In this document: positions 18,540-27,076 of the stretch, in pieces
Layout of the letters: each line of letters starts with the position of its first letter
Position numbering within the stretch: position 1 is the first letter of the stretch
Assembly: GCA_963691885.1 (NCBI GenBank)
Contig: OY829843.1
Coordinates: 186,001-250,000, forward strand
Source: G963691885 sp963691885
GTDB lineage: Bacteria > Pseudomonadota > Alphaproteobacteria > UBA8366 > Aestuariispiraceae
Length of the DNA stretch: 64,000 bases
Direction of reading: 5' to 3'
Position numbers and translations under genes: made by a program
Notes under the pieces: model-generated
Seen by the model: the letters and a program-made list of their open reading frames with translations, nothing else
The model's database searches: none
Told to the model about the DNA's origin: nothing

Positions 18540-18811
18540 CGGAAACCTCTTATTACCAACAACAACGCAAACCACCAGGCGCTAAACGCACCAAACCCGT
18601 CATACTGTCTGTTCATGACACTCTTAAACCACGAACGGAGTTTGACTGCAAATTCAGCACCGGGTCGTCCCCTCCCTGTCGCGAATGTTTCGAGTGGACC
18701 CTATGGGGCGATCAATACTACACTCCCGCGCAACAGACCGAACGGGTCTCTCTCAGACATGTCCTAATGCCAAATCAGGGCGAAAACTTGTTACAAAAGA
18801 GGAAAGATAAA

Positions 18812-19279
18812 ATGGCTGGAAAAATTGATGCACGTCTTGCGGAACTCGGGATCACCCTGCCTGCCGCGCCGAAACCTGCCGCTGCTTATATTCCGGCAGT
18901 GCGCTCCGGTAATCTGATCTTCGTTTCCGGTCAGGTACCCTTTGATAACGGCACCCTGGCGTTCATCGGCAAAGTAGGTGTCGAATACTCAATCGAGGAA
19001 GGTCAGCAATGTGCCCGCCTCTGTGCCTTGAACGCACTCTCTGTCGTCAAGGACATGCTGGATGGCGATCTGGATCGTGTCACCCGCATCGTGAAATTGG
19101 GCGGTTTCGTGAATTGTCCGGCTGACTTTGAACAGCATCCAGCTGTCATCAACGGGGCCAGCAATCTGATGGCAGAAATTTTTGACGATAAAGGCGCCCA
19201 TGCCCGTTTCGCCATTGGCGCCGGTTCCCTGCCCTTCAACGTTGCCGTCGAAGTGGAAGCGATTGTCGAGGTGGAATGA
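18812..19279 (+). CDS. RidA family (YjgF/YER057c/UK114) protein
   Basis: A 155-residue RidA-like protein with the clade features SGNLIFVSGQVPFDNG, CARLCALNALSVVKD, RIVKLGGFVNC and the closing HARFAIGAGSLPFNVAVEVEAIVEV. RidA proteins hydrolyse reactive enamine/imine intermediates from PLP enzymes. The longer subgroup seen here (YjgF-like of about 150 residues) has not been shown to act the same way. The ATG at 18812 follows AAGAGGAAAG; the open frame upstream to 18149 is only a shadow of the opposite gene. Its own terminator has been split by an IS3-family insertion 25 nt after the stop. Confidence 0.88.
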   Translation: MAGKIDARLAELGITLPAAPKPAAAYIPAVRSGNLIFVSGQVPFDNGTLAFIGKVGVEYSIEEGQQCARLCALNALSVVKDMLDGDLDRVTRIVKLGGFVNCPADFEQHPAVINGASNLMAEIFDDKGAHARFAIGAGSLPFNVAVEVEAIVEVE

Positions 19280-19303
19280 CCCTCTACATCTACGCAGTTC
19301 TGG

Positions 19304-19319
19304 AAAGCCCCGGCTCAAC
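19304..19319 (+). terminator. Left half of an IS-disrupted intrinsic terminator
   Basis: AAAGCCCCGG at 19304-19313 is the perfect complement of CCGGGGCTTT at 20760-20769, which is followed by TTT. Removing the IS and one CAAC copy rebuilds a 10-bp stem with the 7-nt loop CTCAACA and a six-T tail. It would have closed the ridA transcript and partly the facing GNAT transcript. With the stem now about 1.4 kb apart it cannot fold as a terminator. Confidence 0.8.
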
Positions 19320-19363
19320 TGAACTGACCCCCGAAAGTTGGACACCGACCTTCGGGGGTTTTC

Positions 19364-19894
19364 ATGTCGAAATACAGTTTTTCATTCAAGCTGTCTGTTG
19401 TTGAGTTTTATGGTGGCGGTGCGCGTAGTTACCGGGACGTAGGGGATCATTTTGGGATCGACCCCTCTATGGTTCGCCAGTGGGTATCGGTTCACGCTAT
19501 CCATGGAGAAGCCGGGCTTAAGAAGAAATTCAGCCATTATGATGCCGCGTTCAAGCTGTCGGTTTTGCAGCGGATGTGGGAGGATGGTCTTTCGCGCCGT
19601 CAGGTGGCTGCCCTTTACAACATCCGCAATGCTGGCTGCCTCTCGGACTGGGAACAACGCTATGAAAGCGGCGGGCTGGCGGCGCTTGCCCCTCGCCGCA
19701 AAGGGAGACCGGCAACGGTGTCTAAGTCACGCAAGCCAGCTGGATCTGAGGGACCCGTGGACGATAAGGACAAGAGCCGCGATGACCTTCTGGCGGAGTT
19801 GCAGCATCTCCGCATGGAGAACGCCTACCTAAAAAAGCTGGATGCCTTAACGCGGGAACAAGCGCCCAAAAAGCGCAAACCGTCCAGGCGTTAA
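19364..19894 (+). CDS. IS3-family transposase OrfA
   Basis: A 176-residue OrfA with two helix-turn-helix segments: YSFSFKLSVVEFYGGGARSY..FGIDPSMVRQWV and YDAAFKLSVLQRMWEDGLSRRQVAALYNI..CLSDWEQRY. Its C-terminal helix (LLAELQHLRMENAYLKKLDAL) is the leucine-zipper oligomerisation region. It binds the terminal repeats, and alone is usually a regulator; the catalytic product is the OrfAB fusion made by frameshifting at the A-run inside the zipper. It starts at 19364, 20 nt past the left inverted repeat. Confidence 0.9.
   Translation: MSKYSFSFKLSVVEFYGGGARSYRDVGDHFGIDPSMVRQWVSVHAIHGEAGLKKKFSHYDAAFKLSVLQRMWEDGLSRRQVAALYNIRNAGCLSDWEQRYESGGLAALAPRRKGRPATVSKSRKPAGSEGPVDDKDKSRDDLLAELQHLRMENAYLKKLDALTREQAPKKRKPSRR
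19831..19837 (+). promoter_or_regulatory. Programmed -1 frameshift site A AAA AAG
   Basis: AAAAAAG at 19831-19837 is split as A-AAA-AAG in the OrfA frame (codons at 19829, 19832 and 19835), the classic slippery heptamer of the IS150 group. After a -1 slip the frame is open without a stop into OrfB, giving the fused OrfAB transposase. Confidence 0.8.
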
Positions 19895-19971
19895 GGCAGG
19901 ATCATCCGCTTCAGGGTCTCCTTGAGGTTTCTGGGCTGGCCCGCAGCACCTTCTACTATCACCAAAAGATC

Positions 19972-20727
19972 TTGACCCGGCCCGACCGGCATGCGGCATT
20001 GAAGGACAGGATCAAGTCGGTCTTTGCAGCGCATAAGGGGCGTTACGGGTATCGCCGGGTGACCGCCGCCTTGCGTGGGGCCGGAGAGACGGTCAATCAC
20101 AAGACCGTTCAGCGGTTGATGGGCGAACTCGACTTACGGTCCATCGTCAGGCCGAAGAAATATCGTTCTTACAAGGGGAGGGCGGCGCGCGTGGCACCCG
20201 ATCTCATCAAGCGGCAGTTCACCGCCAGGCGTGCCAATCAGAAATGGGTGACCGATGTGACGGAATTCGCTGTGGCCGGGCAAAAGCTCTATCTGTCGCC
20301 TATCATGGATCTCTACAACGGAGAGATCATCGCCTTCGAAACAGCCAGACGTCCGGTGTTCAAACTCGTCGAAACCATGCTCGATAGGGCGGTGAAACGA
20401 CTGCGGGACGAAGACCGTCCCATCCTGCATTCCGACCAGGGCTGGCAATACCAGATACCTGCATGGCGACACATGCTGCGAGGCCACAACATAAGCCAAA
20501 GCATGTCACGCAAAGGGAACTGCTATGATAACGCAGCCATGGAGAGCTTCTTCGGCACCCTCAAATCCGAGTTCTTCCGTCAAAGCCGCTTCGAGAACAT
20601 CACCGCGCTGCAAAACGGAATCGAAGACTATATCCGCTACTACAATCATGACCGCATCAAACTCAAACTGAACGGGCTGAGCCCTGTACAATACAGAACC
20701 CAGCCCTCAAACTATCCAAGCCTATAA
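19972..20727 (+). CDS. IS3-family transposase OrfB (catalytic, DDE)
   Basis: The rve integrase-core half of the transposase. It has the HTH_21 stretch (RYGYRRVTAALRGAGETVNHKTVQRLM), then the first Asp in WVTDVTEFAVAGQKLYLSPI, the second in LHSDQGWQYQ and the Glu in CYDNAAMESFFGTLKSEFF (D-D-35-E). TTG at 19972 is the only start-like codon given for a separate product. The frame is open upstream to the slip site and encodes the expected family start (GLLEVSGLARSTFYY), so the real product is most likely the OrfAB fusion. All catalytic residues are intact. Confidence 0.9.
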   Translation: MTRPDRHAALKDRIKSVFAAHKGRYGYRRVTAALRGAGETVNHKTVQRLMGELDLRSIVRPKKYRSYKGRAARVAPDLIKRQFTARRANQKWVTDVTEFAVAGQKLYLSPIMDLYNGEIIAFETARRPVFKLVETMLDRAVKRLRDEDRPILHSDQGWQYQIPAWRHMLRGHNISQSMSRKGNCYDNAAMESFFGTLKSEFFRQSRFENITALQNGIEDYIRYYNHDRIKLKLNGLSPVQYRTQPSNYPSL

Positions 20728-20770
20728 ACCGTCCAACTTAATGGGGTCAGTTCACAACACCGGGGCTTTT

Positions 20771-21259
20771 TTATATCAGGGCATAGCTCATCAGAGGCAG
20801 TTTTCGGCCCGGAATCGCATTAGAACCAACTTCACCAATCACCACAGCCCCCAGATACTCATAAAATGGCAAAGCATATGGGTCGCTGTGAATTTCAAAA
20901 CGGGCGCCCCCTTTCTGCCGGACCAAATCCGCCATCGCGTGAAAGAGAGATCTGCCAAGCCCCATTCCGATTGCTACCGGGTCGATAAAAAGCAGGGATA
21001 ACAACCAGACGCTGCCCTCATGCGGCATCGCTGATACAGTTCCCAACAGATTTCCGTTAGGCCCCTCTGCGACGAGGACGGGATGGTCAGCAATCATTTC
21101 TGCTGTGATTGTTAAGGGTTCCCGGGCCAGTTCCAGAAAGGCAGCATCATATCCCCAATGCGCTTTTGAGCGCAGGCAAAGCGCGGATAGCTCGGGGCCC
21201 TCTTCGGTCCTGGCAGGCCGAATGCGGACCATTTTTTCTTGGCCAGACCTATCTGACAT
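20771..21259 (-). CDS. GNAT family N-acetyltransferase
   Basis: A 162-residue single-domain GNAT enzyme that moves acetyl from acetyl-CoA to an unknown amine. The N-terminus VRIRPARTEEGPELSALCLRSKAHWGYD is common in small GNATs; the acetyl-CoA-binding loop appears as FIDPVAIGMGLGRSLFHAM, and DPYALPFYEYLGA is the closing motif A/B region. The first ATG overlaps the end of the FAD-oxidoreductase gene by 11 nt (a second ATG is at 21232), so the two are co-translated. Its stop codon lies within the T-run of the terminator that the IS element disrupted. Confidence 0.85.
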   Translation of the reverse strand: MSDRSGQEKMVRIRPARTEEGPELSALCLRSKAHWGYDAAFLELAREPLTITAEMIADHPVLVAEGPNGNLLGTVSAMPHEGSVWLLSLLFIDPVAIGMGLGRSLFHAMADLVRQKGGARFEIHSDPYALPFYEYLGAVVIGEVGSNAIPGRKLPLMSYALI

Positions 21260-22844
21260 CTTTGAGGATTTCCAAGGCCGCGTTGCGCCCCGGCAACCCC
21301 GTTACGCCCCCACCCGGATGCGCGCCAGACCCACAGAGGTAAAGGCCCTTGACCGGCATACGGTGATCACTGTGCCCGGCGGCCGGACGCAGGCTGAAAA
21401 TCTGATCCAGATGCAAGGCACCGTGGAAAATATCCCCACCGGTCATGTTCAACTTGCGTTCAATATCCAGCGGGGAATTGATCTGGCGCCCAACGACAGC
21501 TGTCTTGAAATTGGGCGCGTATCGGGTGACCTCGTCGATAATATGGTCCGCAACCGTCTCACGATGGTCATCCCAGGAACTGCCATCGGGCAGCTCGCGC
21601 CGAAAATGCTGACAGAAAAGGCTCATCACATGACAACCCGGAGGGGCCAATGTGTCATCAATAGTGGTCGGCAGACACATCGAGATAACCGGTCGCTTGG
21701 CCCAGCCCTGGAGCTTTGCATCCTGATAGGCATTCTCGATATAGGGTAGCGAGGGGCAAATATCGATGGTGCCGTTCAGGTAATCAAAATCGGCATCACC
21801 ACCCGGCAAGGATGAAAACCGCGGTGCCTCACTCAACGCGACATTCATTCTGAAAGTTGCGGACTCGGCACGCCAACCCGTAATCCGTTTCTTGAAATCC
21901 TTGGGCAGGAGACCGGGATCGACCAATTGCGAAAACAGAACGCTCGGCGTCACATTCGCGGCCACGGCCCGGGCCTTTACAACCTTGCCATCTTCCAGCG
22001 CAACACCGGTCGCGTTGCCGGACTTGTCGGTGATGACTTCCGCCACAGCCGAGTCCGTTTCAATTTCCACACCTGATGCGATGGCCGATTTGGCAAGCGC
22101 CTGACTGATGGATCCCATGCCGCCGCGCGCCAGGCCCCAGGCCCCGGTCCGACCGTTCACCTGCCCAAAGGCGTGATGCAGCAAAACATAGGCAGCCCCC
22201 GCGTGATAAGGGCCAACAAAATTCCCGATCACCCCTTCGAAGCCAAGTACCCCCTTGATCGGATCGCTCTCAAACCAGCGGTCGAGATAATGCCCAACCG
22301 ACATCGTCATCAGCTCAGCCAGATCGGCCTGTCCTTGTGATCCCAGTTTTCGGGCCCTGTTGCCGAGCGAGGCCAGCCGTATCAGATCAATCAACCCGCC
22401 ACCAAAGTCGGGCGGTGGTGTCTCAGCCACTTCCCGCAAGGCGACCGCCACATGGGCGATCCTGTTCTCGAACTCTTCGAAAGCCTCTGCATCGGCCTCG
22501 GAGAATCTGGAGATTTCCTTGCGCAACGCGTCCGGATCACGGGGAAAGAACAGGTGGTCCCCTTCAAGTAACGAAAAACTGCCCGATCCACGGTCGAGAA
22601 TTTCCAACCCGAACTTCGGCAATTCCAGATCCGCGATAACTTTCGGGCTCAGCAGACTGACCAGATAGGAGAAGACGGAATTCCTGAAACCCGGGTGGAA
22701 TTCCTCAGTCAACGTGGCCCCGCCGACAACAGAACGGCGTTCCAGAACTTTCACCCGCAAACCGCCCCGCGCCAGATAGCCCGCACAGGTCAACCCATTA
22801 TGGCCGCCGCCAATCACGACAATGTCGAATTCTTCCTGCGCCAT
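21249..22844 (-). CDS. NAD(P)/FAD-dependent oxidoreductase, phytoene desaturase/PYROXD2-like
   Basis: About 531 residues of a flavin amine oxidase-like fold. FDIVVIGGGHNGLTCAGYLA near the N-terminus is the GxGxxG dinucleotide site, and VLERRSVVGGATLTEEFHPG is the following FAD signature of carotenoid-desaturase-like enzymes. The C-terminus GLYLCGSGAHPGGGVTGLPGRNAALEIL is also diagnostic. Bacterial relatives lie outside carotenoid clusters and their substrate is unknown; no crt genes are here. The ATG at 22844 (MAQEEFD) is preferred over 22883. The GNAT gene overlaps its end, so the pair forms an operon. Confidence 0.87.
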   Translation of the reverse strand: MAQEEFDIVVIGGGHNGLTCAGYLARGGLRVKVLERRSVVGGATLTEEFHPGFRNSVFSYLVSLLSPKVIADLELPKFGLEILDRGSGSFSLLEGDHLFFPRDPDALRKEISRFSEADAEAFEEFENRIAHVAVALREVAETPPPDFGGGLIDLIRLASLGNRARKLGSQGQADLAELMTMSVGHYLDRWFESDPIKGVLGFEGVIGNFVGPYHAGAAYVLLHHAFGQVNGRTGAWGLARGGMGSISQALAKSAIASGVEIETDSAVAEVITDKSGNATGVALEDGKVVKARAVAANVTPSVLFSQLVDPGLLPKDFKKRITGWRAESATFRMNVALSEAPRFSSLPGGDADFDYLNGTIDICPSLPYIENAYQDAKLQGWAKRPVISMCLPTTIDDTLAPPGCHVMSLFCQHFRRELPDGSSWDDHRETVADHIIDEVTRYAPNFKTAVVGRQINSPLDIERKLNMTGGDIFHGALHLDQIFSLRPAAGHSDHRMPVKGLYLCGSGAHPGGGVTGLPGRNAALEILKDVR

Positions 22845-22993
22845 ACACCCTGTTTCCCATGCTGATTGGCCAAACACCTGCATTTAATTGACGCAATTCC
22901 CGTGATGGGACAAGGCGCCCCTTGATTCCCGTCAGGACCTGTCGCATGTGTTTTAAATGAGTATTTCTCTTCCACCCAGCGTCGGAGCGCTCA

Positions 22994-24157
22994 ATGCCGG
23001 ATGGCAATGAACCCGTCAGGATCGAGATCCTGCCTGCCCTTACCGCTGTTTCGGCTGAGGAATGGGATGCCTGTGCCGGTTCAGCCAATCCCTTCTTGAG
23101 CCATGCCTTTCTGTCTTCACTCGAGGAAAGTCGATCCGTCTGTCGCGAAGAAGGCTGGCTGCCCCAGCACCTGATTGTCCGGGACAGCGATGGCGTTATG
23201 GCCGGCGCGGTGCCCCTTTATCTAAAGGGCCATTCGCAAGGCGAGTATATTTTCGACTATTCCTGGGCCAATGCGTACGAGCGGGCGGGCGGTTCCTATT
23301 ACCCGAAGCTCCTCTCTGCCATTCCCTTCACACCCGTCACCGGCCCCAGGCTTCTGGTTCGACCAGGGCCGGATATGAGTGATATTGAAGCAACCCTGAT
23401 TGCGGGTCTGATGGAAATAGCCCGTCAGCACAATGTCTCCTCACTCCATGTCAATTTTGCTGAAGAAGCGGACGCCATTGCGTTTGAAGATGCGGGGTTT
23501 CTCATCCGTCACGGCCATCAGTATCACTGGTCGAATAACGGCTATGACAGTTTCGACGACTTTCTCGCAACGCTCAGTAGCCGAAAACGCAAGAATATCC
23601 GTAAGGAACGCGCGAAAATCGCTGAATCCGGCCTTACCGTCGAACGTCTGACCGGCGATGATTTGCAGCCACATCACTGGGATGCGTTTTATCGCTTCTA
23701 CCAGAACACCTACGACCGTAAATGGGGTCATCCCTATCTGACGCGGGACTTTTTCAGACTGGCGCAAGAGCGTTTGCGCGACCGGATTTTGCTGGTTCTG
23801 GTCTATCTGGGCGATGATCCAGTGGCCGGTGCGCTCAACCTGATCGGCGAAACCGCACTCTATGGCCGCAATTGGGGATCAGATGGCCGCTTCCCCTTCC
23901 TTCATTTTGAGGCCTGCTACTATCAGGCAATCGACTTTGCGATTGAACGCGGCTTACAGACAGTAGAGGCCGGGACACAGGGTGAGCACAAAATCCAGCG
24001 CGGTTATCTGCCCGTCAGAACCTTTTCGGCCCATCACATCATTGATCCCGGATTTCGCCAGGCGGTAGACACTTTCCTGAAGGCAGAGCGTCGAGAGATG
24101 GCCCAGGTGATGGATTATCTTGATCAGCACTCGCCCTATCGGCAAACTTCAAAATGA
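22994..24157 (+). CDS. GNAT/FemAB-related acyltransferase (DUF482, COG3146)
   Basis: A 387-residue protein of the COG3146 family, predicted to have two GNAT folds like the FemAB aminoacyltransferases. Landmarks are EEWDACAGSANPFLSHAFLSSLE, HLIVRDSDGVMAGAVPLYLKGHSQGEYIFD with a family-specific HSxGEY, RHGHQYHW, SSRKRKNIRKER, and the late EAGTQGEHKIQRGYLPV. The natural substrate is not established. It is 20 nt upstream of the class III aminotransferase gene, so they may be one transcript, and it diverges from the FAD-oxidoreductase gene. Confidence 0.85.
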   Translation: MPDGNEPVRIEILPALTAVSAEEWDACAGSANPFLSHAFLSSLEESRSVCREEGWLPQHLIVRDSDGVMAGAVPLYLKGHSQGEYIFDYSWANAYERAGGSYYPKLLSAIPFTPVTGPRLLVRPGPDMSDIEATLIAGLMEIARQHNVSSLHVNFAEEADAIAFEDAGFLIRHGHQYHWSNNGYDSFDDFLATLSSRKRKNIRKERAKIAESGLTVERLTGDDLQPHHWDAFYRFYQNTYDRKWGHPYLTRDFFRLAQERLRDRILLVLVYLGDDPVAGALNLIGETALYGRNWGSDGRFPFLHFEACYYQAIDFAIERGLQTVEAGTQGEHKIQRGYLPVRTFSAHHIIDPGFRQAVDTFLKAERREMAQVMDYLDQHSPYRQTSK

Positions 24158-24177
24158 ATGTTGAACAGGGATAAGGC

Positions 24178-25521
24178 ATGACCGTCGCAGATAGACTTCA
24201 TAACGCGACAGCGGAGGCAGAACTCGACGCTGAACTCGACGCAGCCATTGAACGCTTTAAGGCGAGGAATCCGAAGAGCCTCGAGCGTCACCAGGATGCG
24301 TGCAAGGCCATGCCGGGTGGCAACACCCGTTCTATCCTGCATTTTGATCCGGCCCCTCTGACAATCGGGTTGGCCCATGGCTGCATGATGGAAGATATCG
24401 ACGGCAATCGCTATGTCGATTTCCTGGGTGAATATTCCGCGGGGCTATACGGTCACAGCCACCCGGTCATACAACAGACCATCGCCGACACTCTCGAGAT
24501 GGGCCTCTCCTATGGTGCGCCCAATAAATATGAGGCCAAATTTGCGAAGCTGATCTGCGAGCGGTTCCCGGCGATCGACCTGGTCCGCTTCTGCAATTCC
24601 GGGTCAGAGGCAACGCTGATGACGCTGAGCATCGCCAGGGCTGTCACCGGACGGGACATGTTCATCGCGTTTTCAGGGGCCTATCACGGTGGATTTCTGA
24701 TGATGGATGGATCCCATGACCAGCTGAATGTTCCCCACGACATAACCTGCACGCCCTATAACGATCCGGACGCTGCAAAGGCCCTTATTCACGAGATTGG
24801 CGATCAACTGGCCGGCGTTATTGTGGAGCCAATGATCGGGGCTGGCGGTTGCATCCCTGCAGAGCCTGGCTTTCTGGAGACCCTGCGCAGTGAGACGGAA
24901 GCTGTAGGCGCGCTCCTCATTTTCGATGAAGTGATTACCTCCCGGCTTTCATCCGGCGGCATGCAGGAAAAGACGGGCGTGATGCCCGACCTGACCGCGC
25001 TCGGAAAATACCTGGGCGGCGGCATGACATTCGGGGCTTTTGGGGGCCGCTCTGACCTGATGGAGCGGTTCAATCCAAAGGCAGCCGGCAAGAATGCCTT
25101 TTATCACGCCGGGACCTTCAACAATAATATCCTGACCATGGCGACCGGCTGGAAAGCCCTGTCAGAGGTCTATACCCCCCGCGCCGCACAAATGTTGAAT
25201 GCGAATGGCGAAGATTTGAAGCGCCGTCTAAATGTCCTCTTCCGCCAGCACAAAATTGAAGGACAGGTGACGGGTATCGGCTCAATCATGGGTTTCCAGT
25301 GGACGGGCAAGCCTGTGCGCTGTCCGGAACATGCCCATTTCAGCAATCCCAGTCTGAAGCGCCTGTTTCATCTTTGCATGCTAGAGAAGGGGCAATATCT
25401 GGCGCCAAGGGGCATGATCACGGTCAGCCTGCCGATGGGACACCGCGAGTTTGATGGATTGACCGCGGCGGTTCACAGTTTCATGAAGGAATACGCCCCC
25501 CTGATCCGGGCGGTGGGTTAG
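24178..25521 (+). CDS. Class III PLP-dependent aminotransferase (GSA-aminomutase-like)
   Basis: A 447-residue fold-type I PLP enzyme of the class III aminotransferase family, closest in pattern to glutamate-1-semialdehyde 2,1-aminomutase-like proteins. The motifs are KAMPGGNTRS, RFCNSGSEATLMTLSIARA (PLP phosphate), GAYHGG, the Asp in LIFDEVITSRL (D250) and the Schiff-base Lys in LGKYLGGGMTFGAFGG (K277). It is not the dedicated HemL, since such paralogs handle other omega-amino substrates. It follows the COG3146 gene by 20 nt. Confidence 0.87.
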   Translation: MTVADRLHNATAEAELDAELDAAIERFKARNPKSLERHQDACKAMPGGNTRSILHFDPAPLTIGLAHGCMMEDIDGNRYVDFLGEYSAGLYGHSHPVIQQTIADTLEMGLSYGAPNKYEAKFAKLICERFPAIDLVRFCNSGSEATLMTLSIARAVTGRDMFIAFSGAYHGGFLMMDGSHDQLNVPHDITCTPYNDPDAAKALIHEIGDQLAGVIVEPMIGAGGCIPAEPGFLETLRSETEAVGALLIFDEVITSRLSSGGMQEKTGVMPDLTALGKYLGGGMTFGAFGGRSDLMERFNPKAAGKNAFYHAGTFNNNILTMATGWKALSEVYTPRAAQMLNANGEDLKRRLNVLFRQHKIEGQVTGIGSIMGFQWTGKPVRCPEHAHFSNPSLKRLFHLCMLEKGQYLAPRGMITVSLPMGHREFDGLTAAVHSFMKEYAPLIRAVG

Positions 25522-25615
25522 GCATCCTTCGCCCCAATCGCAGTCCAACGCGTTTGATCTCGGCGCAGGAATGCCTATATTCCCGGAAATCATCGAATAA
25601 AGACTGGCCCCTGAA

Positions 25616-26806
25616 ATGAATGATCTCGGCTTGCCAAACGCCCCGAAAGATACCCGCGTGGTTGTCGCCATGTCGGGTGGTGTGGATTCCTCCGTCGCCG
25701 CCGCCCTACTGAAGGAGCGCGGCTATGACGTGGTGGGCGTCACCCTGCAGCTCTATGACCATGGTCAGGCGCTGGCAAAAAAGGGGGCGTGCTGTGCCGG
25801 ACAGGACATTCATGATGCCCGTAATGTCGCCGATCAGATCGGGATTCCTCACTATGTTCTGGACTATGAAAGCAAGTTCCGGGAAAGCGTGATCGACGAA
25901 TTTGTCGACGCCTATACGAGAGGGGAGACACCGATCCCATGCGTCCGCTGTAACCAGACGGTCAAGTTTCGTGACCTCCTCGACACGGCCCGTGATCTGG
26001 GTGCTGAGGCTTTGGCGACCGGCCATTATGTTAAGCGCGGCCTCATCAACGGACGCGCCACGCTGGAACGGGCCGTCGATCCCGGCAAGGATCAAAGCTA
26101 TTTCCTCTTCGCGACGACCCAGGAACAGCTGGACTATCTGCGCTTCCCGCTGGGGGAGCAGACAAAGGCCGAAACCCGCGATCATGCAGCACGCTTCAAC
26201 CTGCCCGTCGCGGAAAAACCTGACAGCCAGGACATCTGCTTTGTTCCCAACGGGTCTTATGCGACGCTGGTCAAGAAACTGCGCCCCGATGCCGCGATCG
26301 CCGGTGACATTGTCGATTTGAGCGGCGAAAAACTGGGTCGTCATGACGGCGTCGTGAACTACACAATCGGCCAGCGCCGCCGCCTGGGCATTGGCGGGCG
26401 CAGCAGCAATGAGGGCGACAGCGAGCCGCTCTATGTCGTCCGGATTGACGCAGATCGGAACGAGGTGGTTGTTGGCCCCCACGCAGTGCTTGCGACGCCG
26501 GATATCCGCCTCACCGCGGTCAACTGGCTGGGCGACCGGAAGCTCTCCACCGATCCCTATCCGATCTCGGTCAAGATCCGCAGCATCATGAAACCGGTCG
26601 CGGCCAGCATCACTGCCGACGCGCTGGGCGATGTGGTGGTCCGCTTTGACACGCCGGAATTCGGCGTCTCCCCCGGTCAGGCCGCCGTTTTCTACGACGG
26701 CGACCGGGTTCTGGGTGGCGGCTGGATTATACGCGGGCAGGACGACCCTGCAGCAGGACTCCCCGGAACGGAGGCGCAGCAAGAGCCGACGGAACATCGC
26801 CTTTGA
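25616..26806 (+). CDS. mnmA: tRNA-specific 2-thiouridylase MnmA
   Basis: A 396-residue MnmA, which inserts sulfur at C2 of uridine 34 in tRNAs for Lys, Glu and Gln. AMSGGVDSSVAAALL is the PP-loop, and KKGACCAGQD, IPCVRCNQTVKF and EKPDSQDICFVPNG carry the family cysteines that form the persulfide relay. ATGHYVKR, KDQSYFLF and the C-terminal beta-barrel (GVVNYTIGQRRRLGI, FGVSPGQAAVFYDGDRVLGGGWI) complete the protein. The length is normal. The tRNA-Met gene follows about 180 nt later with its own promoter. Confidence 0.95.
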   Translation: MNDLGLPNAPKDTRVVVAMSGGVDSSVAAALLKERGYDVVGVTLQLYDHGQALAKKGACCAGQDIHDARNVADQIGIPHYVLDYESKFRESVIDEFVDAYTRGETPIPCVRCNQTVKFRDLLDTARDLGAEALATGHYVKRGLINGRATLERAVDPGKDQSYFLFATTQEQLDYLRFPLGEQTKAETRDHAARFNLPVAEKPDSQDICFVPNGSYATLVKKLRPDAAIAGDIVDLSGEKLGRHDGVVNYTIGQRRRLGIGGRSSNEGDSEPLYVVRIDADRNEVVVGPHAVLATPDIRLTAVNWLGDRKLSTDPYPISVKIRSIMKPVAASITADALGDVVVRFDTPEFGVSPGQAAVFYDGDRVLGGGWIIRGQDDPAAGLPGTEAQQEPTEHRL

Positions 26807-26886
26807 GGCTGTCCCGAGGATTACCAGGCCATTTTGGCTGAAACATTCAACTGGCCAATTTTCAGCATGTTCGGGAAAGGCAACGC

Positions 26887-26915
26887 TTGACAGACGGGGC
26901 GCGGGAAAATATCAA
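26887..26915 (+). promoter_or_regulatory. Sigma70-type promoter of the tRNA gene
   Basis: TTGACA (26887-26892) is a consensus -35 box; 17 bases later TATCAA (26910-26915) is a fair -10 box. Transcription would begin near 26922, about 65 nt before the tRNA, leaving a short 5' leader for processing. Confidence 0.65.
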
Positions 26916-26986
26916 CCCTCATCTGTTCGAAAGCGGGCGACCAAAGCCCCTGGACATCGACAGATCCAAGCCCGTTCGTGGCATAT

Positions 26987-27062
26987 GGCGGATTAGCTCA
27001 GTGGTTAGAGCAGAGGAATCATAATCCTTGTGTCCGGGGTTCAAATCCCTGATCCGCCACCA
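26987..27062 (+). tRNA. tRNA-Met (CAT), elongator type
   Basis: A 76-nt cloverleaf with encoded CCA. The acceptor stem GGCGGAT/ATCCGCC is perfect; the D arm is GCTC..GAGC; the anticodon stem is GAGGA/TCCTT with loop ATCATAA (anticodon CAT); the T arm is CGGGG-TTCAAAT-CCCTG. G1-C72 pairing rules out initiator tRNA. AATCATAA favours elongator Met, but tRNA-Ile(CAT), whose C34 becomes lysidine, has similar D-arm sequence and is not strictly excluded. TTTTTT follows the CCA and may end transcription. Confidence 0.9.
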
Positions 27063-27076
27063 TTTTTTAGATAATT

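Larger units (their letters stand above)
19320..20754 (+). mobile_element. Complete IS3-family insertion sequence (IS150-like)
   Basis: The ends are near-perfect inverted repeats of 24 nt: TGAACTGACCCC..AAGTTGGAC at 19320-19343 and its complement at 20731-20754, with three central mismatches. They start TG and end CA as in IS3 elements. A 4-bp target duplication CAAC flanks both sides (19316-19319, 20755-20758). The total length, 1435 bp, two overlapping frames and an A AAA AAG slip site are typical. Intact ends, matching duplications and open frames indicate recent, possibly active transposition. Confidence 0.93.

Noticed and set aside
18149..18811. Upstream extension of the RidA frame
   Set aside because: It overlaps the N-formylglutamate amidohydrolase gene; the true start at 18812 has a strong ribosome site.
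21249..22844. Assigning the FAD oxidoreductase as phytoene desaturase of a carotenoid pathway
   Set aside because: Only fold-level likeness; no crtB, crtE or other carotenoid gene lies nearby.
25706..26797. A 363-codon open frame on the - strand
   Set aside because: It lies wholly opposite mnmA, has no family motif and is explained by codon bias in the third position of the real gene.
26987..27062. Reading the tRNA as tRNA-Ile(CAT)
   Set aside because: The anticodon arm AATCATAA and general pattern favour elongator Met; a decision would need tRNA-Ile2 identity-element analysis, so Ile is kept only as an alternative.
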